Assembly (NCBI GenBank): GCA_964636985.1 | Contig: CAZWSX010000001.1 | Coordinates: 62,001-126,000 of the forward strand | Reading direction: 5' to 3' | From: CAZWSX01 sp964636985 | Lineage (GTDB): Bacteria > Planctomycetota > Planctomycetia > Pirellulales > Pirellulaceae | Length of the DNA stretch: 64,000 nucleotides | In this document: piece by piece, positions 50,969 to 58,731 of the stretch | How positions within the stretch are numbered: position 1 is the stretch's first letter | Layout of the letters: the number at the start of each line of letters is the position of its first letter | Program-made: the position numbers and the translations under genes | The notes under the pieces: generated by a model | Databases searched by the model: none | What the model was told of the DNA's origin: nothing | Seen by the model: the letters and a program-made list of their open reading frames with translations, nothing else

Positions 50969-52510
50969 CTAGTTCGTCACAGGCGTTTCGGGCGTAGGTT
51001 GCGACGCGCTCTCCGGAGTTGGTTCAGGCGTGGCTGGCGAAGCGGTTTCCGCCGGTGTTGCGCTCGCTACTTCTGGGGCCTGCTCCGATGCTTTTTCGGG
51101 TGCTGTTTCAGGAGATGGTTCCAGCGTTGGCGCTGGTGTCTTTGCGGCAGCTACATCGCTGGCGGAGGATTCGCCTTCGGCAGGCGAGGATTCGCTCTCG
51201 TTCCCCTCGACGCGGTCAGGTCGACCACCTGGTCGGCCGTCTCGTGCTGGCGGTCCTAAGCGGCCGCTTCGACCGCGACGTCGCGGCGGCGGACCATCTT
51301 GACGCGGACCATCATGACGGGGGCCGTCATCGTGGAAGCCGCGTTCGCGGCGGACTTGATTTTGTCGTCGACCGGGAGGAGGTCCCATAGGTGGGCCGCC
51401 ATCGCGTCCGCGGCCGCGGGCCATGTGGGGCGGCTCGCGAAACGGTGGGCGGCGAGGACCATCGCCAGGACGCCACTCGGCGCGACCGCGCTCAAATCGA
51501 CCGGGGCCAAATGGAGGCGGTCCAGGAGGATGAGGCCCGCGGCGCTGTCCACTGAATTCGGGCCAACGGTCGCCTGGACGTTGATCGCCAGGACGATGAT
51601 CTCCGGGATGGTGATCGCCAGGGTGATTGTCTCCCGGGCGGTCATGTTCCATGCGATTTTGATAGTCGCGCAGTTCGCGAACTGTTTGACGGAGTTCGTC
51701 GACTTGCCGTTGCAGGTCGTGAACGACGTTTTCCAGCCCCCGGTCGGCACCGCCGCGCGGGCCATCTTGGAAACCTCGACCGTCAGGCCAGCGATGATCG
51801 GGGCCGCGGTCGTCAGGACCGCGACCACCCCAACCGCCGCCACCGGGCCCTTGATCCCCTGGGCCGTGATTATCAGGACCGCGATTCTCCGGGCCACGAT
51901 TGTCGGGGCCGCGATGATCAGGGCCGCGATTCTCCGGGCCGCGATGATCAGGGCCGCGATTCTCCGGGCCGCGATTCTCCGGGCCGCGGCCATCGGGACC
52001 ACGATCACCTGGACGGAAGTCGCCACGAGGTGGGGGGCCGTCGGGGCCGCGTCCTTCTGGGTCTCGTCCATCGGGGCCTCTTCCATCAGGTCCACGTCCC
52101 CGACCATCCGGGCCGGGGCGGAAATCGCCGCGTGGCGGACCGTTGGGGCCGGGACCGCGTCCGTCGCCAGGACCGCGAGGGGGGCCAAATCCGGGACCGC
52201 GCCCGTCGGGCCCCCGACCCTCTGGTCCGCGACCGTCAGGGCCTCGATTCTCGGGGCCACGATTTTCAGGCCCACGCCCGAATTCGCCTCGTGGCGGGCC
52301 ATCGGGACCCCGATCGTCGCGACGACCTTCCGGGCCGCCGTTGTCAGGCCCGCGATTGTCTGGGCCGCGATCGCGCGGGCCATCGGGTCCTTGCTGATTT
52401 TCCGGCCGATTGTCGGGTCCTTGGGCTGTTGCGAGCGGTGTGCCCACCAGCGCCAGCAATGCAATGGCCGACGCCAAGCGCGCCGATCGAGACCACCTGA
52501 GAACAGTCAT
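50969..52510 (-). CDS. Exported Arg-Gly-Pro-Asp repeat protein
   Basis: 513 residues. Signal peptide with A-T-A-Q at the end, then hundreds of residues built on G-P-x-x-R (D-R-G-P-D-N-R-G-P and E-N-R-G-P-like units), a short coiled-coil-like segment (residues ~270-295), more P-G-D-x-H repeats, and a Glu/Pro/Ala-rich C-terminus. Very low complexity and strongly charged; function unknown, possibly a surface or matrix component. ATG 52510 has GGA upstream. Confidence 0.75.
   Translation of the reverse strand: MTVLRWSRSARLASAIALLALVGTPLATAQGPDNRPENQQGPDGPRDRGPDNRGPDNGGPEGRRDDRGPDGPPRGEFGRGPENRGPENRGPDGRGPEGRGPDGRGPGFGPPRGPGDGRGPGPNGPPRGDFRPGPDGRGRGPDGRGPDGRDPEGRGPDGPPPRGDFRPGDRGPDGRGPENRGPENRGPDHRGPENRGPDHRGPDNRGPENRGPDNHGPGDQGPGGGGWGGRGPDDRGPDHRWPDGRGFQDGPRGGADRGLENVVHDLQRQVDELRQTVRELRDYQNRMEHDRPGDNHPGDHHPGDHRPGDQRPGDRWPEFSGQRRGPHPPGPPPFGPGRFERGRAEWRPGDGPRRPPFREPPHMARGRGRDGGPPMGPPPGRRQNQVRRERGFHDDGPRHDGPRQDGPPPRRRGRSGRLGPPARDGRPGGRPDRVEGNESESSPAEGESSASDVAAAKTPAPTLEPSPETAPEKASEQAPEVASATPAETASPATPEPTPESASQPTPETPVTN
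51780..52390. repeat. Short tandem repeats encoding G-P-x-x-R units
   Basis: Roughly 600 bases of degenerate 9-15 base units such as gggccgcgattctcc and gggccgcgatgatca, coding for the Arg-Gly-Pro repeats on the minus strand. The same DNA also opens long frames on the plus strand. Confidence 0.8.
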
Positions 52511-52777
52511 TGTGAGAGTCCTTGAGAGGAGAGCTAAATCAGATCGGGACAACTAACCCGCTTCGTGCTAAGGAGTTACGGGGACGTTGCAAGGAAGACA
52601 TCTGAACGAATCCATCGCTGGCACGTTGGCGTTTATTGCATTAGGAGGAGATTCTCGAAGAAAAAATCGCCAGGCTGTTGATTGTGAGTCTCAGTATCTG
52701 TATCATGTGCCTCGTCGGAACCGCCAGATGTCGCAACCGCGAACTTCAAGCCTGTTCCGCTTGAACGAGCTTTCGTC

Positions 52778-53026
52778 ATGACTTCGGAGTCGAGCGACCC
52801 CCAAGTGACCCCGCCGGGACAAACCACGTCCGTCAGCCAGCAACGTCCTAGCGACCAGTTTTCTGGTGGGCAGCTTTCTGGTGACAACGGCGCCCACCTC
52901 CGGTCCAAACGCCTGTGGTCGACCTCCGAGTTGATGGGGGGCGAAGCTGAAGTCCTGATCGAGCACAACGGCTCGATTTATCGCCTGCGGCGGACCCGCC
53001 AAGGCAAGTTGATTCTTTCCAAATAG
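52778..53026 (+). CDS. hemP: HemP-type hemin uptake protein
   Basis: 82 residues. The C-terminal half has the HemP pattern S-T-S-E-L-M-G-G, V-L-I-E-H-N-G-S-I-Y-R-L-R-x-T-R-Q-G-K-L-I-L-S-K. The N-terminal ~45 residues are disordered. No haem-uptake genes are adjacent. A small inverted repeat, TGAGTCTCA at 52685-52693, lies ~90 bases upstream and might be a weak Fur-like site. Confidence 0.8.
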   Translation: MTSESSDPQVTPPGQTTSVSQQRPSDQFSGGQLSGDNGAHLRSKRLWSTSELMGGEAEVLIEHNGSIYRLRRTRQGKLILSK

Positions 53027-53222
53027 GAAGATCAAAGTCCGTAGGAAGATCGAACGCACCTCACCAAAGCGAACCCGCCTAAAAAAACAAAACAAGCTAC
53101 CGCACATTTCGTTGCCAGTAGGTCGGTCGCCAGCCAGCTTCACTCTTGCTGAATGGAACCGCCCGCCCGCCTCCGCCTCTGGTTTCCCACACTTGCAAGT
53201 CAACTTGCGTCAAGGAGAAACC
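53027..53222. other. Intergenic region before the DUF1559 gene
   Basis: About 200 bases with no supported gene. An AAGGAG ribosome site lies just before the DUF1559 start. Confidence 0.3.
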
Positions 53223-54128
53223 ATGCATCTATCTTTTCGTTCGGCATCTAAGAGAGTTCGACGCGCGTTCACGCTCGTCGAGTTGCTCGTCGTGATCGCC
53301 ATCATTGGCCTTTTAGTGTCGCTGCTGTTGCCGGCGGTTCAGTCGGCGCGCGAGAGCGGCCGTCGTACGCAGTGCGCCAACAATCTCAAGCAGATTGGGA
53401 TCGCGTTCCAAACGTACCACGACGGCTTTTTGGCATTTCCGAACAATCCACACGACAACACGTTGTCGGGTGCCAGTTGTTTTGTTTCGATCCTCGGGTA
53501 CATGGATCAAGCAGACCGCTTCGACATGTACGATTTCAGCAAGGGGAATGCTGACCCTTCGAATCTGCGAGTCGTTTCACAGCGCGTGCCGGGATACATC
53601 TGCCCCAGCGCCGCGTTTGGCCGCGACGTCCCCAGTGCCGCGGGTTGCGACAGCAACAACCGCGCTCCGGGAACCTATGCCGTGTGCATGGGGAGCAATG
53701 ATCCCTATGGAACGATTGCATCGGGCTCGCCGAACAATGGCGTGATTGTGAACATCGGAAGCGGCCGCACGCGCATCGGCGACATTCTCGACGGAACCTC
53801 TCACACGTTCCTGGGAGGCGAGTCCGATTGGAACTTGCCTGACTACAAGTTCACATCGGGTCCTTGCAACGGCCAGGTGCGGTGGGGCTTTAGCTACTGG
53901 TCCTCCCCCTACCCTCTCGCCACTGGTTTCAGCACGCGCTACGCCTGGAACCCGAAAATGCTTAACGGTAACTCGAGCCTGCTGGCGAGCTTTCGCAGCG
54001 ACCACTTAGGGGGCGTGCAAATGGTGTGGGCCGATGGTCACGTGATGTTCGTGCCCGATACCATCTCGCCGACGATTCTGGCCTCGTGGGCCACGCGGAA
54101 TGGTGGCGAACCCGTTTCTAGCAAGTAG
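53223..54128 (+). CDS. DUF1559 prepilin-like protein
   Basis: 301 residues of the large planctomycete DUF1559 family. N-terminal type II secretion/pilin-like signal F-T-L-V-E-L-L-V-V-I-A-I-I-G, then C-A-N-N-L-K-Q-I-G-I, and near the end the G-G-V-Q-M-V-W-A-D-G-H-V motif. Typical for the family, which is probably exported and forms pseudopilin-like structures. ATG 53223 with AAGGAG upstream. Confidence 0.93.
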   Translation: MHLSFRSASKRVRRAFTLVELLVVIAIIGLLVSLLLPAVQSARESGRRTQCANNLKQIGIAFQTYHDGFLAFPNNPHDNTLSGASCFVSILGYMDQADRFDMYDFSKGNADPSNLRVVSQRVPGYICPSAAFGRDVPSAAGCDSNNRAPGTYAVCMGSNDPYGTIASGSPNNGVIVNIGSGRTRIGDILDGTSHTFLGGESDWNLPDYKFTSGPCNGQVRWGFSYWSSPYPLATGFSTRYAWNPKMLNGNSSLLASFRSDHLGGVQMVWADGHVMFVPDTISPTILASWATRNGGEPVSSK

Positions 54129-54183
54129 ACGAGTCTAGTAAATAGACGCGCGGTTGCCGCGATTGGAATTGGGAGATCTGCTG

Positions 54184-54672
54184 ATGTTGATTTTGTCTCG
54201 CGTGCGGCCGGCGATGATGCTGGCTGCCGGCCTGATGTTGATGTTGTGCGGATGCGGCGGGGGGCCGAAGTTTCCCCGCGCGGCTGTTCGCGGCACGGTT
54301 TCGATCGGCGGCCAACCGTTGGCGGCGGGCATCGTTCGCTTTACGCCCGTGGATGGCAAGGGTCCGCCCGCGGTGGCGGCGGTTTCTAATGGGAGTTATG
54401 CCCTATCGGCCTTAGAAGGACCTGTCGTTGGAGAGAACCAGATCGAAATCGATGGTTCGCCAGTCCTTCCCGGCATGTCGCTCGACGACGAAGTGGCCTA
54501 TGCCAAGATGATCACCGAGGGTGGCGGTGAAGGGCCCAAGAATCCGGTTCCGCCGCAGTATCGAACCAACAAGTCGCCGCTGCGAAAGGTGGTCGAGGCA
54601 TCCAAGGAGAACGTATTCGAGTTTCCGCTCAAGGCCCTCACCGAGACGGCCTCGCCTGAGTCGAACTTCTAA
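54184..54672 (+). CDS. Lipoprotein with transthyretin-like domain
   Basis: 162 residues. Lipobox L-M-L-C-G-C-G, then a carboxypeptidase-regulatory/transthyretin-like domain (V-R-G-T-V-S-I-G-G-Q-P-L, I-V-R-F-T-P-V-D-G, N-G-S-Y-A-L). This kind of lipoprotein often follows DUF1559 genes in planctomycetes, as here. Confidence 0.82.
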   Translation: MLILSRVRPAMMLAAGLMLMLCGCGGGPKFPRAAVRGTVSIGGQPLAAGIVRFTPVDGKGPPAVAAVSNGSYALSALEGPVVGENQIEIDGSPVLPGMSLDDEVAYAKMITEGGGEGPKNPVPPQYRTNKSPLRKVVEASKENVFEFPLKALTETASPESNF

Positions 54673-54693
54673 GGATTGCCGGAGGCACCGCTC

Positions 54694-55374
54694 ATGGAAC
54701 CGATGCAAGAGATTTTTTGCCGCAGCCTCCATCTGTATCAGCAAGGGGAGCGTCAAAAGGCGCTCACCTTGTTGAATCACGGGCTGGAAAGGTTCGCCGA
54801 GGCCAGCGAATTGTGGGAACTGCGCGGCCTAATCCAGAACCGTGAAGGTGCTTGGGGGCAAGCGATGATTTCGCTGGAACGGGCGAGCCATTTGGCACCG
54901 CTCACGTCGTCGGCGAGTTTCGCGCTGGCCATTTGCTATTTGCAAAATGGCAAGCGTGACCTCGGCATTTTGGTTTTGCGTGGGCTGGCGAACAGTCCGC
55001 GGACGCCGCTGGCGCTATTGCCGATGGTGGCGGCCACGCTGGGGAGTCTGTCGGAGTTTGTAATCGCGCTATCGGCGTGTCGCAATATTGTGCGGCGAGA
55101 TTCGGAGCGACACGACGCCCACTTTGGTGTTGCTTACTATTTGCGGTGTCTGCGAACGGCGCCGCGGAAGTACATCGCCGCGATTCGCAAGGCGCATCAA
55201 CTGGAACCACAAGTGCCGCTTTATCGCGTGGTCCTGGCCGGTTTTCTGGAAGAGACAGGCGATCGTGAAGAAGCGAGCGAACTGCTCGCCGGGCTGGATA
55301 CTGAAAAGGTCCGCTGTGCGTGTTTTGTCAACGTTGTCAGGCGGCTGTTGGGCCGTATTCCTTCGAGCAAGTAG
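54694..55374 (+). CDS. TPR-like protein
   Basis: 226 residues with TPR-type helices (L-Y-Q-Q-G-E-R-Q-K-A-L, L-A-I-C-Y-L-Q-N-G, E-A-S-E-L-L). No signal peptide, so probably cytoplasmic. ATG 54694 has GGAGG 8 bases upstream. Follows the lipoprotein gene closely. Confidence 0.8.
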   Translation: MEPMQEIFCRSLHLYQQGERQKALTLLNHGLERFAEASELWELRGLIQNREGAWGQAMISLERASHLAPLTSSASFALAICYLQNGKRDLGILVLRGLANSPRTPLALLPMVAATLGSLSEFVIALSACRNIVRRDSERHDAHFGVAYYLRCLRTAPRKYIAAIRKAHQLEPQVPLYRVVLAGFLEETGDREEASELLAGLDTEKVRCACFVNVVRRLLGRIPSSK

Positions 55375-55407
55375 TTTTCGTTATTCTTGAAAGTAAGGAT
55401 GTTCGTC

Positions 55408-56859
55408 ATGAAGTGCCAGCGCTCTTGGAAGCGGGTTCTGTTCATCACAACGCTGGCGTTGGGCTTTGCTTCGTTGGCACTCGCGGAAAACTGGACGAGT
55501 TTTCAAGGAACGGCGGAACTCGGTAGTCGGTCACAGTCGGAAAAGCCTTTTGGCGCGGGCTGGCGCGTACTTTATCGCACGCCGACGCCGGGATACGGCC
55601 AGTCGAGCCCTGTTGTTTACGGCGGCAATGTTTATCTCACTTCGATCGAGGGCCCACGCAAAGAGAAGGGACGCGTCATCGCGCTTGATCTCACCACGGG
55701 GCAGCAAAAGTGGGAATACCTCTTCGATACGGCATCGGGAGTTGAGAACAGCAACATTGTGAGCCGAGCCGCTCCGACTCCGGCGGTTGATGGCGCAGGT
55801 GTGATCGCGTTGTTCGAGTCGGGCGACGTCATTGCGCTCGACCACGCGGGAAAGCTCCGCTGGAAGCGCAACTTGATCGCCGAGTACGGGGAAATCAAAA
55901 CCAACCACGGCATCGCTGCGTCGGTCGAACAACAAGACGATCGTGTCTTTGTGTGGGTCGAGCGGTCGGAGGACCCTTACGTGCTGGCATTGAACAAGGC
56001 GGATGGCGCGAATATTTGGAAATCGCCTGGAGTCGGCGCGACCAGTTGGGCTTCGCCGCACCTGGTCGAAGTGGCGAAGGGTGAATACCACCTGGTCCTG
56101 AGCGGATCGGGCAAGCTGGCGGGGCTCGATCCCGCGACCGGCGAACAACGCTGGATGACGGACAACGTCAAAGGGAATACCAGCCCCACGCCGTTTCCGC
56201 TGGGCAACGGGCAGATCCTCGTCGGCGCCACGGCGGGACGTGGTGAGGCGGGCGGCGCTTCGGGAAAGCCTTCCGACTTCAACGGCGTCGTGCAGATTTC
56301 GAAAGACGAATCTGGTGCCTGGAGTGCTTCGTACGCGTGGCGCTCGGCTCGGTCAACATCCTCGTTCGGCTCGCCGATCGTTCACGGCAGCTGCGCGTAT
56401 TTTGTCAGTGCGCGAGGCGACGCATTCTGCCATGATGCGCAAACGGGAAAAGAGCACTGGATGAAAAGTATTGGCGAGACCATTTGGGCCACGCCGATTG
56501 GTTGCGGCGACGGCGTCATTTTTGTCGGCAAGGGTGGCCATGTGACGATCGTCGCCGCCGGCGACAAGTTTCAAAAGCTCGCCGAGTACGACCTGTTTCC
56601 AAAGAAAGAGGCGCCTGCTGAACAACCCGCAGCGGGTGAAAAAGCCGCCGGCGAAAAGTCCGCTGGTGAAAAATCGGGCGAGAAGTCCTCGGGCCAGAGT
56701 GCCTCGGGTGAGAAGACTGCGCCAGCTCAAGGCGGACCAGGCAGAGGCCCGCCTTATGACGATCCCGGCCCTGTTGCTTATGCCGTAGTTCGCGTTGACG
56801 ACCTGCTTCTGGTTCGCGAGGGAGATGCCCTCACCTGCATTTCGGTTGCCGCCCCGTAG
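55408..56859 (+). CDS. Exported PQQ-type beta-propeller with Gly-Glu-Lys insert
   Basis: 483 residues. Signal peptide, then PQQ-like blades (V-V-Y-G-G-N-V-Y-L, G-Q-Q-K-W-E-Y). Near residue 400 a low-complexity insert of A-G-E-K-S repeats interrupts the last blade, which resumes with A-Y-A-V-V-R-V-D-D. Related to the propeller at 35452. AAGGA 8 bases before ATG 55408. Confidence 0.85.
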   Translation: MKCQRSWKRVLFITTLALGFASLALAENWTSFQGTAELGSRSQSEKPFGAGWRVLYRTPTPGYGQSSPVVYGGNVYLTSIEGPRKEKGRVIALDLTTGQQKWEYLFDTASGVENSNIVSRAAPTPAVDGAGVIALFESGDVIALDHAGKLRWKRNLIAEYGEIKTNHGIAASVEQQDDRVFVWVERSEDPYVLALNKADGANIWKSPGVGATSWASPHLVEVAKGEYHLVLSGSGKLAGLDPATGEQRWMTDNVKGNTSPTPFPLGNGQILVGATAGRGEAGGASGKPSDFNGVVQISKDESGAWSASYAWRSARSTSSFGSPIVHGSCAYFVSARGDAFCHDAQTGKEHWMKSIGETIWATPIGCGDGVIFVGKGGHVTIVAAGDKFQKLAEYDLFPKKEAPAEQPAAGEKAAGEKSAGEKSGEKSSGQSASGEKTAPAQGGPGRGPPYDDPGPVAYAVVRVDDLLLVREGDALTCISVAAP

Positions 56860-56971
56860 CGAACGTTGTTGATTGTCGCGGTGATCGCACTCTTGGCGAG
56901 TGCGGCACCGAGCGAACGTTCACTCACATCCATTTACTTCGTTTTGATTTCAATTTGACTTGGAGAACAAC

Positions 56972-58594
56972 ATGAAAGTCCGTTGGTTGACGATGCCCCT
57001 CGTCGCCGCCTTTTTGGCGATCGGGTCCGTCGCGAATGCCCACTTCCCGTGGATCGTGATCGAGGGGAAGCAAGCGAAAGTCTACTTCTCGGAAGCTGCA
57101 GCGCCGGAAGGGACGGACTACCTCAACCGCCTCGATGGTTCCGAAGTTTGGAGCCGTGGTGGCCGTGGCAAAGACGCTGCAATCACGCTGAAGCTCGAAG
57201 GCGACGCGATGGTTGGCGATGTTGATTCTCAGGCGTCGGTGGTCTTTTTGAAGAAGAGCCTCGGCGTGTTGGATCGCGGCGGCGGCGAGCCCTTTCTGCT
57301 CCAGTACTACGCCAAGGCCTACACGTCGCCGTTGCCCGGCTCGTGGAAGGAAGTTGCCGATAAGGAAAAGCTGCCGCTGGAAGTGACACCGACGATTGAC
57401 GGCAGCAACTTGCAGGCGCACGTGTCGTGGAAAGGCGAGCCTGTGAAAGGGGCCGAAGTCGCCTATTCCGTGGGCGACAGCGAACTCGTGAAACTCACCA
57501 GCGACGAAAAGGGGAATGTGACGGCACCGATCAAGGCTGCGGGTTTGTACTCGATCCGCGCTCGCCACGTCGAACCGATCGCAGGCCAGTTGGGCGACAA
57601 GGCTTACGCCAGCATTCGCCACTACGCGACGTTGTCGCTGCCCGTTTCGATTTTGACGGCCACGGCCGAAGACAAATCGTTCCCGGCGTTGAAGGTGGGT
57701 TTCACCAGCTACGGCGCCGCGGCTGTTGACGGCAACTTCTACGCTGTCGGCGGTTACTCGGGTGGTTCCCATGACTACTACGCCGAGGCACAACCGAAGG
57801 AATTGCTGCGGATTTCGTTGACGAAGCCGCAGGCTTGGGAGGTCGTCAGCGAGAGCCTGCCTCGCACGGGCACGGCGATGGTCGCCCACAAGGGCAAGCT
57901 ATACCGTATCGGTGGGTTTGTGGCGAAGAACAAGGAAGGCGATGCCCAGGACCTGGAGTCGCAATCGGACGTCCAATGCTTCGATCCCGCCAAGGGCGTG
58001 TGGAGCGATATGCCTTCGCTGCCTACCGGACGTAGCTCGCACGACGCTGTTGTTGTCGGCGATACGATTTACGTCGTTGGCGGCTGGAACATGGAGAAGG
58101 GTTCGGCTCAAGGCGGCGACGCCCACGCGTGGCTTGATACGGCCTTGGCTTTCGATCTGTCGGCCGAAAAGCCGCAGTGGAAGGAAATCGCCGCGCCGGG
58201 CTTCCGGCGCCGCGCGTTGCAACTTGCTGCTCACAACGGGAAGGTCTACGCAGTGGGCGGCATGCAAGAAACCGGTGGCGCTACGACCGAAGTCACGGTC
58301 TACGATCCAAAATCGAACGTCTGGTCGCCGGCCGGCAAGATCCACGGCGGCGGGATGGATGGCTTTGGTGCTGCTGTGGTCGATTTGAACGGCACGCTGG
58401 TTGTATCGACAATGAGTGGTTCGATCCAAACCTACGACGACGCCACCGGTAAGTGGAATCTCGTCGGCCAAATGAAGAATCCACGATTCTTCCACCGCAT
58501 GGTGCCGATCGACGGCAAGCGATTGGTGGTCGTGGGCGGATCGAACATGTCGGTCGGCAAGATTCCGGCGGTCGAGACGATCACGCTTCCGTAG
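56972..58594 (+). CDS. Exported DUF4198-like protein with kelch repeats
   Basis: 540 residues. Signal peptide ending N-A-H-F-P-W, typical of DUF4198 (nickel/cobalt-binding or carboxypeptidase-regulatory-like) proteins, then kelch blades (Y-A-V-G-G-Y-S-G-G, I-Y-V-V-G-G-W-N, V-Y-A-V-G-G-M). GGAGAAC upstream of ATG 56972. Confidence 0.78.
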   Translation: MKVRWLTMPLVAAFLAIGSVANAHFPWIVIEGKQAKVYFSEAAAPEGTDYLNRLDGSEVWSRGGRGKDAAITLKLEGDAMVGDVDSQASVVFLKKSLGVLDRGGGEPFLLQYYAKAYTSPLPGSWKEVADKEKLPLEVTPTIDGSNLQAHVSWKGEPVKGAEVAYSVGDSELVKLTSDEKGNVTAPIKAAGLYSIRARHVEPIAGQLGDKAYASIRHYATLSLPVSILTATAEDKSFPALKVGFTSYGAAAVDGNFYAVGGYSGGSHDYYAEAQPKELLRISLTKPQAWEVVSESLPRTGTAMVAHKGKLYRIGGFVAKNKEGDAQDLESQSDVQCFDPAKGVWSDMPSLPTGRSSHDAVVVGDTIYVVGGWNMEKGSAQGGDAHAWLDTALAFDLSAEKPQWKEIAAPGFRRRALQLAAHNGKVYAVGGMQETGGATTEVTVYDPKSNVWSPAGKIHGGGMDGFGAAVVDLNGTLVVSTMSGSIQTYDDATGKWNLVGQMKNPRFFHRMVPIDGKRLVVVGGSNMSVGKIPAVETITLP

Positions 58595-58614
58595 GACGGC
58601 ACGCTTCCGTAGGG

Positions 58615-58630
58615 CGGACAGTCTTGTCCG
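58615..58630. repeat. Small hairpin repeat
   Basis: cggaca-gtct-tgtccg just after the DUF4198-kelch gene. It resembles the hairpins at 30091 and 30883 (gcacrgac / gtcygtgc arms). Confidence 0.55.
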
Positions 58631-58731
58631 TCGCAAGTGGCGGACGATTTGGCCACGTCACCCCGGTGGCACTACAATGCGGTTGTCTGACTTAAGGTCG
58701 GGCAACCGTTTTTCTTTTTGGGGGACGTGAA

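Noticed and set aside
51780..52390. Possible CRISPR array
   Set aside because: Units are 9-15 bases, degenerate, without unique spacers, and code for protein repeats.
51299..52525. Long plus-strand open frame (408 codons) opposite the Arg-Gly-Pro repeat gene
   Set aside because: It runs through the same short repeats, has no signal peptide or ribosome site, and its composition is what the reverse complement of the repeats gives. The minus-strand frame has a proper signal peptide and a terminator.
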